Positions 42,275-54,075 of a DNA stretch of 64,000 nucleotides are shown piece by piece. Both the position numbers and the translations under genes were made by a program. The first letter of the stretch is position 1; each line of letters begins with the position of its first letter. A model generated the notes under the pieces. That model did not search any database. It was not told the origin of the DNA and saw only the letters and a list, made by a program, of their open reading frames with translations. The DNA comes from Cristatella mucedo (lineage: Eukaryota; Bryozoa; Phylactolaemata; Cristatellidae), in the NCBI GenBank assembly GCA_009760855.2, contig WPIO01000144.1, forward strand, positions 783,501 through 847,500. Direction: 5' to 3'.

Positions 42275-42904
42275 GGAAGTGATGCTTCTTTTGGGAAGCC
42301 GTCTCGAATCCTGCTTTCAAGTAGTTAATTTGACTATGTCGAGTCTCAATCACCTAATTACTTAGCAGCTGGAAGCTGCCCTATGGCATTTTGATAATGT
42401 CTAATTGACCTGAGTCTTGCTTACTTAAGCAGCACTATAGGTTTCAGTTCTAGGTGATTCCATGCGTGGTTGCATCCACACGAACTCGACAGTCACTTTC
42501 GGCAACCATATGACTTACCCTTTGACCTTTGCCCACTTTTCCTTACTACACGTGTAGCACGCTTAGAAGAACAGTCCAGGTCCATCTTTCATTACAAAAG
42601 GCTCTAGCTTTAGCCTCTTACCTTTACTTTTTTCTTTAGCTTGCTTTTCTTGCTCCTCCTACTTGACAGGCAGCAGCAGCAGCATTGCTAGAAGTTGGCG
42701 TTTTATCTTTCACTTATGCTCGAACTTCATTAAGATAACACTTATTTTTAGCACTTCCGGCAATCCAGGCCTCTGTTTTCACAGCTTACTCAACTTTCCC
42801 GAACATTTGTCTGTGCTGGCAATGAAAAGGCAACGAATGCAATAACTGCTATGAAATACACTCAAGCAAAGAGCTACAAGTGAAACACATCCAACATCAT
42901 TTGA
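42275..42904. other. No gene recognised
   Basis: Pyrimidine-rich stretches on the plus strand. No supported feature. Confidence 0.35.
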
Positions 42905-43497
42905 ATAAGCTGTTGCAGTTGTCACATTACTCCACTTCTCGGCGACCTGCACTGGCTACCAGTCAAGCAACGGATTGGCTTCAAGGTTTTGTCTCTGACT
43001 TCTAGGTCCCTTCGTTCTATGGCTCCAGCCTATCTCTCAGATATACTACCCCATCAGGGCAAGCATCGTACCACCAGCTTTTCGGAATCCAACAGTCTAC
43101 AAATACCTCGTACAAACCTTAAATTCTTTGGAGACCGTGCATTTAGTTCGTATGCTCCCAAAGCCTGGAACTCCCTCCCGACCTAAGTCAGGACATCCCC
43201 TGACCTGACCACATTTAAAAGGAACTTTAAAGCACACCTATTTAGGACAGCATTTAGTGGGTCCCTGTGATTCGTTCTTGATGTGCTTATGCGTGCTGAC
43301 ACTGTGCATGCTGCCACTAACCACACTTGCATACTGACCCTGTGCATGTCACCCCTAACCATGCTATTCATGTTGCTTATCAAGCATGATATTACTCACC
43401 ATTCAATTGCATTTCCCTTTGCAGCAAATGTAAAGCGCCTAGAAAGAGATTAAGTTCTCTGAGGGCGCTTTATCAAGTGTATTATTATTATTATTAT
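42905..43497 (+). mobile_element. LINE-A 3' fragment
   Basis: From GTCACATTACTCCACTTCTC through the coding end (SYAPKAWNSLP block), 3' UTR, hairpin and (ATT)n tail. The coding part is nearly intact but lacks one base near 43187, which changes the stop. Confidence 0.93.
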
Positions 43498-43554
43498 AGA
43501 TACCTCTTTAGACTCATATGCCTGTAATCTGAAATTCTTTGAGTTACTCATTAG

Positions 43555-43720
43555 TAGGCATGTTTGTCGTAAACAGACCCTGCCATGTCATGCCACTTCT
43601 CATCAGCCTGCGCTGGCTCTCCATCAAGAAGGGCATTGACTTCGAGGTTCTGTCAGTCACTCTTAACTCAATCTATTCTCTTTCAGCAGCCTCCGTACGT
43701 GAAATACTCCTTGATTAGGC
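43555..43720 (+). mobile_element. LINE-A coding fragment, diverged
   Basis: CTTCTCATCAGCCTGCGCTG, then GGGCATTGACTTCGAGGTTC and TCAGTCACTCTTAACTC, follow the LADLHWLPVKQRIDFKVLS region at lower identity. No tail. Confidence 0.5.
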
Positions 43721-44079
43721 TTATCATACTATCACCTGCTCAGCTGTCTAGTCTTTTTCTTGTGCAGCTGACAGCCACTGATACTTTTACTACACTGACT
43801 TAAATTGCTATGTGAGTAACATCCGATACTTCAATAGATATTTCTTGAGCTGTACATCTTTCCTGCCACATAGGTGGCCTTTGTTTGATGAAAGCAGTTG
43901 TGTTTGCTTACAGGCTGGCAGTACCGGCCTATTAGGTAACCCTTGCCCCTGTCAACAGACTGACTGCTGCTAACCTATTGCACCCACACAGTCCAGCCCA
44001 ACTACTCTGCTACCCAGGAAGCATCTTTCTCTCATCAGATCGTCCAGGCTTCAGCAGACAGGGGCTACTAGAGTTTCAA
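43721..44079. other. No gene recognised
   Basis: Unique-looking sequence with no supported feature. Confidence 0.35.
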
Positions 44080-44760
44080 AATGAGCTTACACAGGGCTGA
44101 TCTCTTGTGTTAAGTAGTGCTTTGCCTAGCTTGCCACCTGGGTCGTCGCGTGCCTTGCCACTCGTGGCCTCACTGCTCACCTCTCAATAGGTGCCATGCC
44201 AGGACAGGCCCCCTTAGAACAGACCACGAGCTGCGAACACAAGTATTTGCTTAGCATACATTTTTTCAGCTCTTGGTTTATCACTGTTTCTACCTCTTAC
44301 ACCTGTCAGGATTTGCAACTGTTTTCTGATTTGGTTTGTCGATGCCCTTTGCGCGGAGGTGCCCCCGAATTTCAAACAAGCAATCTTCAAGCAAGTGGTT
44401 ATTCCCAGCAGATGCAGGCAGGGCATGATTAGTGCAATGGACGCCACCTCCCCACTCCCTCCCCCAGAGCTCACCTCCAACAAGGGAGGGCTGAAGCCGG
44501 ATGCAGCACCTGATGCAGTGTATTCCTATTCCAATTTTTTGGCAAACTGTCTATTTTTGACTATCACTCTTGCTCCCTTTGCTGAGCCGCTCTGCGATGC
44601 CATTAGCCTGTGCACCAGCATCGGTTCTAGCAGCTACTTGATGCCTGTGCCCCTGCTGCACAAGTAACCGGCTGCTTGAAGCAGCACTGCTTCATTCAGC
44701 ATCTGTGGGTAGCAGTAGGTGTGGCCCTTGGGTTTCAGCATAGAATGGCTGCTATGTCTG
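44080..44760 (+). repeat. Unnamed dispersed segment, second copy of 21950-23650
   Basis: Shares ordered blocks with 21950-23650 (see that entry). It is shorter overall. An open frame of 102 codons at 44359-44667 crosses it without recognisable domains. Confidence 0.4.
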
Positions 44761-44929
44761 TAACCGACTTTGCCAAAAACTATGATTAATTACAAGCTGT
44801 GCTGTTGCTTCGAGTTGTTTTCGTGAATAACTTGTTGTTACTACTGCGAAATGTCTGCCAGATAGTGCCTCTGCTAGCCAGCTATGCAGTTATGGCTGCA
44901 GGATGTTTAGGGTGATTGATCCGTAGTGA
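44761..44929. other. No gene recognised
   Basis: Short unique sequence before a SINE-1. Confidence 0.3.
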
Positions 44930-45103
44930 GCTGTGTTGGCACACTAGGTACGGTGGCTGGTTGCTTTTCATGACTTAGGTACTGAGGTTGTGGTTTCAAA
45001 TCCTGCAGAGTGCAATCCTTTATTGCTGCTGCAAGCGGTGGTGATAGCCTTTAAGGCTTTTTTGTTACTACGCAAACGAGGCTGCTTAATCAGCTAGTAT
45101 TTT
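44930..45103 (+). mobile_element. SINE-1, diverged
   Basis: GTTGGCACACTAGGTACGG at the head, a weakened B box (GTGGTTTCAAATCC), then GCTGCTGCAAGCGGTGGTGA, GATAGCCTTTAAGGCTTTT and GGCTGCTTAATCAGCTAG. Confidence 0.85.
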
Positions 45104-45704
45104 GGCGACTGCAGTGCTTCAGCTGAATGCACGGCTTCTCGACATCTCAATCACCTATGTGCTTCCTCTCCTAGTGACCTGTTCTGCAATGGCTTTCAAG
45201 AGCTTCCGAAAGGAGCAGAATAAATCAGATGGGCACTGGCTTACCAGTGAGGAAAGGGGTGTTACTGTGGTGGTGGTTTCAGGGGGGAAGGCACTGATAA
45301 TCAGGTCAGGATGACACTCGCTTGCTGCAGGCTTCGTGGGCTGAATTGAAAAGGAGCCTCAGATGGGAGCATCTAGCCAGTCAACAATTTCCAGAAAAAG
45401 CAGAGCTACAAAGTACACAGTAGCTTGGAGTGAGTGGCTGCTGGACTGGGTCAGACAATTACAAACCTTGCCAACAGCCACTGCTAAGTATGTCTCGGTC
45501 TATTCAACTGCCATGTATTCAGCATCTTATCGTTCGGTGATAAGATCATGTAGCCGGCTGAATAGCTTCAATTCACTTGACCGTCAGCTTGTTGACCAAC
45601 AGGTTGCCAGCAGTTTTTCTGCGACTTACGCTTGCACTGACAGCGAGGAGAGCTGTTTTTTTATTGCAAGGACTAAAAACCATCTTGCTTCCAAATGGTC
45701 ATTG
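45104..45704. other. No gene recognised
   Basis: Contains open frames of 70-125 codons on the plus strand. The one that runs into the LINE-A fragment at 45705 is only partly LINE-derived; its upstream part is unidentified. Confidence 0.35.
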
Positions 45705-46105
45705 TACAAACCTCAAATCCTTTGGAGACCGTGCATTTAGTTCGTATGCTCCCAAAGCCTGGAACTCCCTCCCGACCTGCATCAGAAAATCCCCTGACCT
45801 GACCACATTTAAAAGGAACTTAAAGACACACCTATTTAGGACAGCATTTAGTGGGTCCCTGTGATTCTTCCTCCGTGTTCTTATGCGTGCTGACACTGTG
45901 CATGCTGCCACTAACCACATTTGCATGCTGACCCTGTGCATGTCACCCCTAACCATGTTATTCATTTTGTTTGTTTATCAAGCATGCTATTACTCACCAT
46001 TCAAATACATTTCCCCATGCAGCCAAAGTAAAGCGCCTAGAGAAAGATTGAGTTCTCTGAGGGCGCTTTATCAAGTGCATTATTATTATTATTATTATTA
46101 TTATT
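45705..46105 (+). mobile_element. LINE-A 3' fragment
   Basis: TACAAACCTCAAATCCTTTG through SYAPKAWNSLPTCIRKSPDL to the stop, then 3' UTR, hairpin (AAGCGCCTAGAGAAAGATTG ... GAGGGCGCTTT) and a long (ATT)n tail. Confidence 0.94.
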
Positions 46106-47044
46106 GTCATTGCAGCCGAATAGGAGTAGCTGGCAGAGCAATTCAGTTAGACGTCCAGATCCCTAGTGGATGGGGTAGTAGGGGCAGCAGTTTGAGGCAG
46201 AAGAGCTAACTTTAAGTCGTGCGTAGGCCTGGTGTATGTATGAAAGCATGCATCTTCTTCTCTGGCTCTAGAAAACCACACAGATAAAGCAGTTTTTACG
46301 CTGGAGTGTTGGCTCTAGGACTTACTCTAAAGTTGCTATTGTTGAACTTGTTTACTTTCTTCCTTACTCGTGGACGCTTTGTCACTGACACGGTAGCAAT
46401 TTTCCTCTGATAGGGGCCATTACATCAGTAAAACTTGGGGGTTAGGCCAAATTGGCAGGCAGTCTAGAACTAGAAACTTCTTCCACTTTAAGCCTCTTTG
46501 TGGCACCAGACGACCAATCAAAACCCGAGGTGTGTCATGTAAACTCATAAACAAAACAGCAACGGTCGATATGTGCTCACTTGAGTTTTACCGAGGCAGT
46601 CAGGATAAGTCCATGTTGGCGGGATTCTTGTACTCTATTGGGAGAACGTCAGCAGCTCACGCAAAGAGGAAGCCTAGATACATAGAATGCACCCGCAGAC
46701 CTTTGTCTTAGCAGGATGCGTGGCAACATACATTTTCCCGAAAACAATTTCTTAAAAGGCTTCTTTTTCTTCCACCTCTTCCCATACGTGGCTTCAACAA
46801 TGACTGTAGCAGCAAGCAATATCTGCCGGCAATGGCCCAGCAGCTTCAATGCAGAATGCCCTTCTTCTATGTCCTGCCGGCCAAATCAGAGCTGGTGGCT
46901 ATACGCTGGACTCAGTCAGATAGATCTTTCTTTCGTCAGCAGTGCACAGCGCAAACTAGAAGAAGGTGAAACCAGTAAGAGGAAAGCCGATAATGTAAGC
47001 ATAGCTTAATTAAGCAATGGCAGCTTTTGGAGCTTTTGTTGCCG
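46106..47044. other. No gene recognised
   Basis: Unique-looking sequence. Open frames up to 108 codons have no recognisable features. Confidence 0.35.
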
Positions 47045-47195
47045 ACGCGGTTCACTGGTTTGGCCCAGTGGTTAAGGTGCTCTCGCCCCGACCAAGGTCT
47101 GGCTGAGATCGTGGGCTCGAGCCCCGAGGCACATGTGAAACGCCTGAATGGAGATCAAGTTGTCTTAGGGTGCTATATAAATAAATTATATTATT
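47045..47195 (+). mobile_element. SINE-2, well preserved
   Basis: Head CACTGGTTTGGCCCAGTGG, then TTAAGGTGCTCTCGCCCCG, ACCAAGGTCTGGCTGAG and B box GTGGGCTCGAGCCCCGAGG. Tail GTGAAACGCCTGAATGGAG, CTTAGGGTGCTATATAAAT, AAATTATATTATTATATTG. This is among the clearest copies for comparing with the LINE-A tail. Confidence 0.93.
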
Positions 47196-47284
47196 ATATT
47201 GTCAGATTTCAACACTGCCAGCAGAATATCGGAGTGTGCCAAGAGAATACACGAAGTTGGCCGATTTGGAAGAACGGTGTAAAT

Positions 47285-47345
47285 GTGAAGTGCCTAGTAA
47301 GAGATTAAGGTCTTCTAAGGAACTATTCAAGCATATTATTATTCT
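47285..47345 (+). mobile_element. LINE-A or SINE-2 tail fragment
   Basis: GTGAAGTGCCTAGTAAGAG, then ATTAAGGTCTTCTAAGGAAC and TTATTATTATTCTC. It is too short to tell the two families apart, although TAGTAAGAG and the TTATT tail favour LINE-A. Confidence 0.6.
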
Positions 47346-47639
47346 CACTATTTTTTATTAGTGTATGAAGTAATAGCATGGAAGTACCAATAATAGACTG
47401 CCACAAATGATATGCCAGAGTCGTCTGCAAGAGAGAAGATGTCACGAATGTGTATTGCGATAACCTTTCACCATTCAAGTCCCAATGAAGACAGGCTTGA
47501 CCTAGTTAACCTTTCCTTCCGGCCACTGAACTTGTCTTTTCAGTAAGCTTGTGCTTTGCATGCTTACCTGTACGTGATTTAGTACATTCAACTTGCCCCA
47601 AGCTCTAACAAGCAGTGGCCCCTATGTGTGTTCTTGTTT

Positions 47640-47900
47640 ACTTAAATATTCTGGCCTAATAATATCATAATAATACTAATAATAATATATAATAATATAA
47701 TATTACTTTATTATTCTGGCCTAAGCATGATGCTTGTTTGCCTTCGCATGTTTGCCTCCATCGATTATCGCGCATGTCTCTAGCAATTAGTTATTGACTC
47801 ATTTGCAGCCAGTTGTAGTGCACATTGACAGAGACTTAATTGTCTTAAAGTTCTGTACAAACGATCTGTTTAGTATTACAGTATTACTGTTACTGTCATG
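47640..47900 (+). mobile_element. Possible LINE-A tail, strongly diverged
   Basis: AT repeats at 47660-47710, then TAGTGCACATTGACAGAG, ACTTAATTGTCTTAAAG and TTACAGTATTACTG, which vaguely follow the hairpin and tail order. Confidence 0.3.
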
Positions 47901-48147
47901 GCTACTGCTACTCAGATGCATATCCAGGTGTGTAGCTTAGCTCAGTTAATTTAATGAGCTCCAGCAGTGCCTCAATTTTTACCTCTAGCAGCAGTATCAG
48001 CAGAATGTCGATGTGGCAAATACTTGCAGGGCCACTGCCTGAAAAAACCTGTAGGCTGTTATCTTTATCCTTCACATCTAATGGGTTTTACTTTAATCAT
48101 TCGAATCTTGGTCTATCATAGTGGTGCATTGGGAACCTTCCCTTTGC

Positions 48148-48226
48148 CTCAATTGTAAAGCGCCTAGAGAGAGATTAAGTTCTCTGAGGGCGCTTTATCA
48201 AGTGCACTATTAATATTATTATTATA
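48148..48226 (+). mobile_element. LINE-A terminal 79 bases
   Basis: CTCAATTGTAAAGCGCCTAG, then AGAGAGATTAAGTTCTCTGA, GGGCGCTTTATCAAGTGC and an ATT-type tail. The hairpin is intact and close to consensus despite extreme 5' truncation. Confidence 0.85.
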
Positions 48227-49090
48227 ACCTTCGGCAACTATTATAGAGCTGTTCATAAATCGTTTAATTGCCCTACCTTCAGCTACCTACTGCCTGCATC
48301 CACCAATCTTCTGTCAGTCTTTGTCTGTGGTCACTGCAGGAATGCTTCCGGCTAGGGTAGGTCTGGCAGGAAAGGTCCCCCCCCCAATCAGTTATTAGTG
48401 ATGCAGTCCAGCATTGGAGGAGCTTGGAAGTCGGGTGGATGGTACTCTAGTGAATGAACAGGTAAAATGAGGCTAACAATTGCCATATTTGCTGGCAATC
48501 GTTGGCTGGCCGTGATGGGCAGGCCAATCGTGATTAGTCAGAGCCAGCTGATCATCAGGACCACCAGCCCAAAGGCAGGGTTCCGGGACACGAATGGCCA
48601 GCTATAACTGTCTATCAGTACCGAGTGTCGGCAGCCAGACAGCGATCAAGCCGAGAGTGCAGCAGTCATAACTACCGACGGATGGGTGTCTCCACATACC
48701 AAGCTAAGAAACCGGCAGAGCTAGACACTTCACTTGCACATACCCTGTAGCTTAAACCAGCAGCACAAATCTCCCCTCTAAAGCATGTAGCTATGTGCGG
48801 CTTTGCACCCAAAAGTTGAATTATACAGATACAGACTGACATTCATTATTCGTGCTTCCTGAATTATAGTAGATAAGATATATATGGCCAAGACAGTATA
48901 ATTGCACCTGCATGAGCAAGTACATGCTAAGAAACGAGTTTACATCAGAGTGCAGCACAGCTTAAATTGCATAAGCACACAGTAATATCGCCTTTCAGAG
49001 CCGACATGTCGGCTTAGTTTTTCCAGAATGCCCTATGTCAAAGCCTCATAATACAACAAGGACGATGCCTGTAGCAACATTAAGGTTTGC
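48227..49090. other. No gene recognised
   Basis: Unique-looking sequence with no supported feature. Confidence 0.35.
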
Positions 49091-49228
49091 TATGCTGGTT
49101 TGGCTCCGTGGTTAAGGTGCTAGCCCCGACCAAGGTCTGTCCAAGGTCGTGAGCTTGAGCCTCCATGGCTATGTGCCACACCCGAATAGAGATTAAGTTC
49201 TCTTAGTATGCTCTGCAAATTAATTAAA
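49091..49228 (+). mobile_element. SINE-2
   Basis: TATGCTGGTTTGGCTCCGTGG, TTAAGGTGCTAGCCCCGACC, then a diverged B box (GTGAGCTTGAGCCTCC). Tail CGAATAGAGATTAAGTTCTC ... TATGCTCTGCAAATTAATT. Confidence 0.88.
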
Positions 49229-49510
49229 TGAAGCTTATCTTTAAGGTTCCTTGGCTACGTTCCTGGTGTGAACCATGGAAAACCACAGGAATTGTGTTCA
49301 ATTTCCAAAGCTGGCATGCTCCTCTATTCCTCATCCCAAGTCACTCCAGCTCGAGGTAATATAGCAATCAGGTGCCTTGTGTATACTTGGAGAAGCTGAA
49401 GTGAATACATCAATCAAAACAGCCCTTTAAACAGCAATCGATCAAACGTCAGAGACCAGAGTATATGGCAGACACCAATAACAATCTCCTGATTCCTGTA
49501 GGCTACCTAT

Positions 49511-49705
49511 TTAATAATAATAATAATCCATTAGCATTGCACCCTCAGAGAACTGAAACTCTTTCTAGGCACTTTACACATGTTGTATAGAAACCATTAC
49601 TAAATGATTGGTTGTAGCATCAGCAAGCAGCAGGCGCAGGGGCAGTGTAAGCAGGTGCATACACACGAAGAACGAATCACACAGATTCACAAAATGCTGT
49701 AAAAA
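49511..49705 (-). mobile_element. LINE-A 3' fragment, diverged
   Basis: (TAA)n tail, CACCCTCAGAGAACTGAAAC, TCTAGGCACTTTACACATG, then AAGAACGAATCACACAG (the inverse of the CTGTGATTCGTCCTT block). Confidence 0.8.
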
Positions 49706-50329
49706 AACAAGCAAGCTCGTTTCAGGTAGTTGCCACAAAGCAGTTGCCCTTTCGTTTCCAAAAGCTTCCTTCTCGTCTTACAAAAGTCTGCACACAGAGT
49801 AAGATGTGGCTCAGATATCAATTTCTTGGCTGTAACACTGGCAACAATCTACAACAAACACTAGTGACGATCTACAGCTGAAGCCAATACCGAAGAGGGA
49901 AATGTTACAGTTATCCTTACACTGCTTTCTATGCTTACTTCTGACCAGACATGAAAGCAGCTACAATCCAGTTTGTGACACTCCCTCACCTGGCTGGAAA
50001 AGACAAGATGCTTACAGTCTTTGCTAGAAAAATGTTGAGGCTGACATCAGTCAGCGGTTATTCATTTGTTCTGCTGCCACATGCTCTGTAAGCAAAAGTG
50101 AAAGCTTATAATTTTTCGGCCACCTTAGATAGGGCAATTTTCTGGTGGCTTATGTACTCTCATGCACTTTTTAGGGTGTTTTTAGGCTGCTTCTGTCTTT
50201 TTCATGCGAATGACCTGTAAATACACTTTTCAGTCAATTGCTTCAATAAAAGCTATTGACAATTAATGATGTCTTTCTGCTGTTCCTGATTAACCAGTCT
50301 GGTTAATTTTAATGTATGCATGTTGACAC
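49706..50329. other. No gene recognised
   Basis: AT-rich unique sequence with no supported feature. Confidence 0.35.
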
Positions 50330-50440
50330 TGCATGTTACCATTAATCGTATTTGATCATGCATCCTATACAGCATGTAAAATGCCTTGGAAGAGAGTAAG
50401 TGTTATGTGGGTGCTATACAGATGCATTATTAGCTTAGTA
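50330..50440 (+). mobile_element. LINE-A 3' end, diverged
   Basis: CATGTTACCATTAATCGTATTTG resembles the 3' UTR block. AAAATGCCTTGGAAGAGAG and GTGGGTGCTATACAGATGC follow the hairpin pattern, here with a SINE-2-like GCTATACA. Confidence 0.55.
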
Positions 50441-50543
50441 GTACAAGCAACAGTGACAGCAGCTTGACATCCGAGTTACAAGCGGCTTTGCTGTTGATGA
50501 GCACCCCGAAAGAGCATATTCAAGCGAATGTCTCGACCTGTGG

Positions 50544-50647
<104 letters not shown>

Positions 50648-50955
50648 AATGAGGTATCTCAACTGCCAGCTAGGTGTGGAGAGACACAGATCACAACTGG
50701 TCAGCTGCAAAGGCAGAAGCACTGAGGGTCATCAGGGTGTGTAGAGATACATTTTCATCTCTCCTCTACCGGCAGGCTTTTGTGGCTGTGGCTGCAACCT
50801 GCAGCTCGGCAAAGCAGCGTGGTTGGAAATCAGCTACTGCTTCATCACTGGCTGCTGCTTATAAGGACATATCGATCGAGTGGAGTTCAGCTGTTTAACC
50901 GGTTGTCTTGTTACAGTAGTTTGCAAGATCGGTCTGCCCGGGTGGGGCTAGGGCC

Positions 50956-51174
50956 GTGCAATACATTAATCACAATCAGACAGGAAGAATTGACCAGTGC
51001 AAAGGGCCGGTGCCAGCATTTGGCATCGACCAGATATCGGGCATTCTGGGCCTTCTTGCCATGGTCCTCTTGGTTTTTGACAGTTTTGGATATTTGACTG
51101 CCATTCACATTGATAAGTCGATTGGTTGCCCACAAACAGCGTCCGAGGCTCCAGTACTGTTCAATCCCCAATGA
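50956..51174 (+). CDS. Candidate terminal exon with a membrane segment
   Basis: An open frame of 60-odd codons after an acceptor-like ATCAGACAG/GAAG near 50982. It contains a hydrophobic stretch (GILGLLAMVLLVF, followed by DSFGYLTAI) that could span a membrane, and ends in TGA. An ATTAAA lies about 180 bases downstream near 51355. The pyrimidine tract is weak and no upstream exon was identified, so this may be chance. Confidence 0.22.
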   Translation: MQYINHNQTGRIDQCKGPVPAFGIDQISGILGLLAMVLLVFDSFGYLTAIHIDKSIGCPQTASEAPVLFNPQ

Positions 51175-51490
51175 TTTCTCCTAGCACGTGGGCCTGCTAG
51201 GTTTGTGGCCGTGGCAGCAGAGCAGGCAGCAGGCTGACGCCCGATGCTGGCACTAGGCCTTTCGATCGAGCACGCAGCTTTATTCACCTGCCGGCTACCA
51301 CTGCTACTGCACCAGTGATGAAAGGCGTGTGTGTTTGTGCGCTTAACATGATGTATTAAAGCAGTATTATATTTCCAAAGACGATTTGCATGGCCTACTG
51401 GGAGAGAGGCACTGCCACCCCACTGACCACCCTTCTGGCAAATTTTTCAAATAGGCCAGATGCACCAGTGTGGCTGGGGCAGCTGACCGG
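51175..51490. other. No gene recognised
   Basis: No supported feature other than the ATTAAA near 51355 mentioned with the preceding candidate exon. Confidence 0.3.
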
Positions 51491-51709
51491 AGTAATAATA
51501 ATAATGCACTTGATAAAGCGTGCTCAGAGAACTCGATCTCTTTCTAGGCACTTAAAATTTGCTGCAAAGGGAAATGCAATTGAATGGTGAGTAATATCAT
51601 GCTTGATAAACAAACAACATGAATAACATGGTTAGGGGTGACATGCACAGGGTCAGCATGCAAATGTGGTTAGTGGCAGCATGCACAGTGTCAGCATGCA
51701 TAAGCACAC
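51491..51709 (-). mobile_element. LINE-A 3' fragment
   Basis: (TAA)n, the inverse hairpin (ATAAAGCGTGCTCAGAGAAC ... TTTCTAGGCACTTAAAATT), then the 3' UTR up to AAGCACA. Well preserved. Confidence 0.9.
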
Positions 51710-52224
51710 ATGAATCCTCCGAGCAGCCGAGAGTTACCTAGCCTCGGGCTAGATGGACACTGTTACCAGCAGAGGTCAGGGCGATCAGGGCCATGAGTTT
51801 TTCCTTTGTGGATATGATGCAGATCTTTGAGATCAAGGGAGTTGTTGTTTTTTGTGTTTCTCTGTGAATGATTCGCATGATTAGATCACTAGGAACACCA
51901 GCACACTGCCAGTGCAGGCAGACCGGTAGTGCCCTAAACCACCCCAGGGTCTAACCTGATGGCTGTGGCCTCAGGACAGGCCGGTGCTCAGCTGTGATCT
52001 GGTGGCTGTGGTTTATCCATGGGCCTGCTTTGGCCTCCCTTTAAGCCACTGGGATGAACTGAGGCTGGGAGGGAGTTAGAGCAGAGAGTAAGCCAGCCTA
52101 GGAGAAGACAGTCCTGTTTGGCAAGCCTGGCAGGCGCCTACGCAAATACACGTTCCTCTGAGCCAGCTTTGGTGTTCAGCCTGCTTTAGCATGCATAGTC
52201 ACTTGAAGAGCATTGTTTAATCTA
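51710..52224. other. No gene recognised
   Basis: Unique-looking sequence. No supported feature. Confidence 0.35.
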
Positions 52225-52779
52225 CATCGCTGACCTGCACTGGCTACTAGTCAAGCAACCAATCGACTTCCAAGATTTTGTTGCTCACTTTTAGGTCCTT
52301 CATTCTTTGGGTTCAGCCTACCTATCAGATCTACTCACCCACCAGGCTAAGCATAGTACCACCAGCTTTTCGGAATCGAACTGCTTACCTATACCTCGTA
52401 CAAGCCTAGAGGTTTTTGGAGAGTTCGCATTAGTTCGTATGTTCCCAAAGCCTGGAACTCACTCCCGAATTGCGTTGCATCCCCTGACTTGACCACATTA
52501 AAAAAAAATAAAAAAATGCACCTAATTATGTCGCCATATAGTGGGTCCTTTGATTCGTCCTTTAGGTGCACTTGTATGCTGACACTGTGCATGCTGCCAC
52601 TAACCACACTGGTTTGCTGACCCTGTGCATGTCACCCCTAACCATGTTATTCATGCTGCTTATCATGCATGATACCACTCATCATTCGATCGTGCTTCCT
52701 TTGCAGCAAATGTATAGCACCTAGAAAGAGATTGAGCTCTCGGAGAGTGCTTTATACAATTTTATTATTATTATTATTC
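52225..52779 (+). mobile_element. LINE-A 3' fragment, moderately old
   Basis: CATCGCTGACCTGCACTGGC at the start, the coding end in broken frames, 3' UTR, hairpin (TATAGCACCTAGAAAGAGATT), and an ATT tail. Confidence 0.9.
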
Positions 52780-53904
52780 TTATAGCTTCCCTGGAAGACC
52801 TCGATTTTTGCCTGCAAACCCCACTAGGGTGTAGGGAGCATGACGTCCCTTCATTTAATTCCGAATTCCTGCATTGTTACTGGCAAGGCTGTCATATTTG
52901 TCCAGCTTAGATTTGCTAAGGGGAAGACACAGTGCACAATCCGGTTGTAAATCCTTCTGCTTAGCACTGAGGCCAAGCACCAAGCGGTGCATTTGGCTGC
53001 TGCACTGCTTTGTAAGGCATGCAGCTGCCAAGTGATTTAAGCTATCATCTAAGACCAAATCTTGGCCTGCAGCTATCGATACTCCTAGACCAGGAATCTT
53101 TAATTCTTTAGCTCAACGATCGTTAACTGACCGGTCACTGAGCCACTCTGTACCCTAACTTAGATTGCTTTGCAGGCCTGTCATTGAAAAACGTTCTAAA
53201 CTCTCCTCTCCCATCCTGCGGGCCCAAATTTAATCACCTAGCTGGCTCATGGCGTTGCCTATGGCATGGTGAGATTGTTGCTATAAATTGCTGTGATCAC
53301 CTGCCCCGAGGCTCTCCAGACAGTTGATTGCCAGTCAGTTTAGTCATATAATTAAGTTTTGGAAAAATCTTTAGGTATCTGTGCCTGGTGCAATATCAGA
53401 ATGTGTCAGCAGAAAGAGTTGTTATCATAAAATTGTATTTTACATCGATACGGCCACGACTAAGCAAGATCTATGCTGACATGGTTTCTAGCTTACTCAA
53501 AGCTTGGCTGTGTACTGAAGTGCTTTGGGTATCTACCTGACTTTTTATTACTTGATAAATAAAGTGAGAAGTATAGCTGCATTGAAAGTACAGCCGATGA
53601 ATGAAGTTGGTAGCATAAAGGCTCCTAGGATAGGAGATCTCGAAACGATTGAACTGAGAGAAGATGGCTTGCATGCGATTTTGAAGTGACTCACTGCATA
53701 AATAAAATTTTAAGGTGATACACTTTCTATATGCTACCGACTTTAGCAGATCCTTTTAAGTTGTTCTCTGGTTAGGCAAATGCTGCGCCACTCTCTTACT
53801 TGAAGCCTTACCCAACTTAGCTACTCTTAGGTACTCGTGCTACTCTTAGCCATTCTTTTTGTTTATTCTATCGTTTTGTTACCCACCATACCGAACGCTG
53901 CTTA
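52780..53904. other. No gene recognised
   Basis: Long unique-looking stretch. Two 67-codon minus frames (52855-53058 and 53471-53674) have no recognisable features. Confidence 0.4.
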
Positions 53905-54075
53905 GCCTTGTGATCTTAGCCCAGGGGTCAGGTGCTCCCTCTTAGCAACCTGGGTCGTAGTTTTGGTTCCTATAAATGGATGATCTTGTATTGCCCACTG
54001 CAAGCAGTAGAATTAGCAGTTAAAGCCCTTATCTGCCTAATCAATGAGGTTGATGAATCAGCTAACCTTTTTTGA
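53905..54075 (+). mobile_element. SINE-1, diverged
   Basis: TTGCCCACTGCAAGCAG is followed by TTAGCAGTTAAAGCCC and GAGGTTGATGAATCAGCTAACC, in SINE-1 order. The tRNA-like head is weak (CTGGGTCGTAGTTTTGGTTCC). Confidence 0.6.

Noticed and set aside
44359-44667. 102-codon plus frame
   Set aside because: It lies in a duplicated anonymous segment, with no domain, no splice support and no conservation of the frame in the copy near 22-23 kb.
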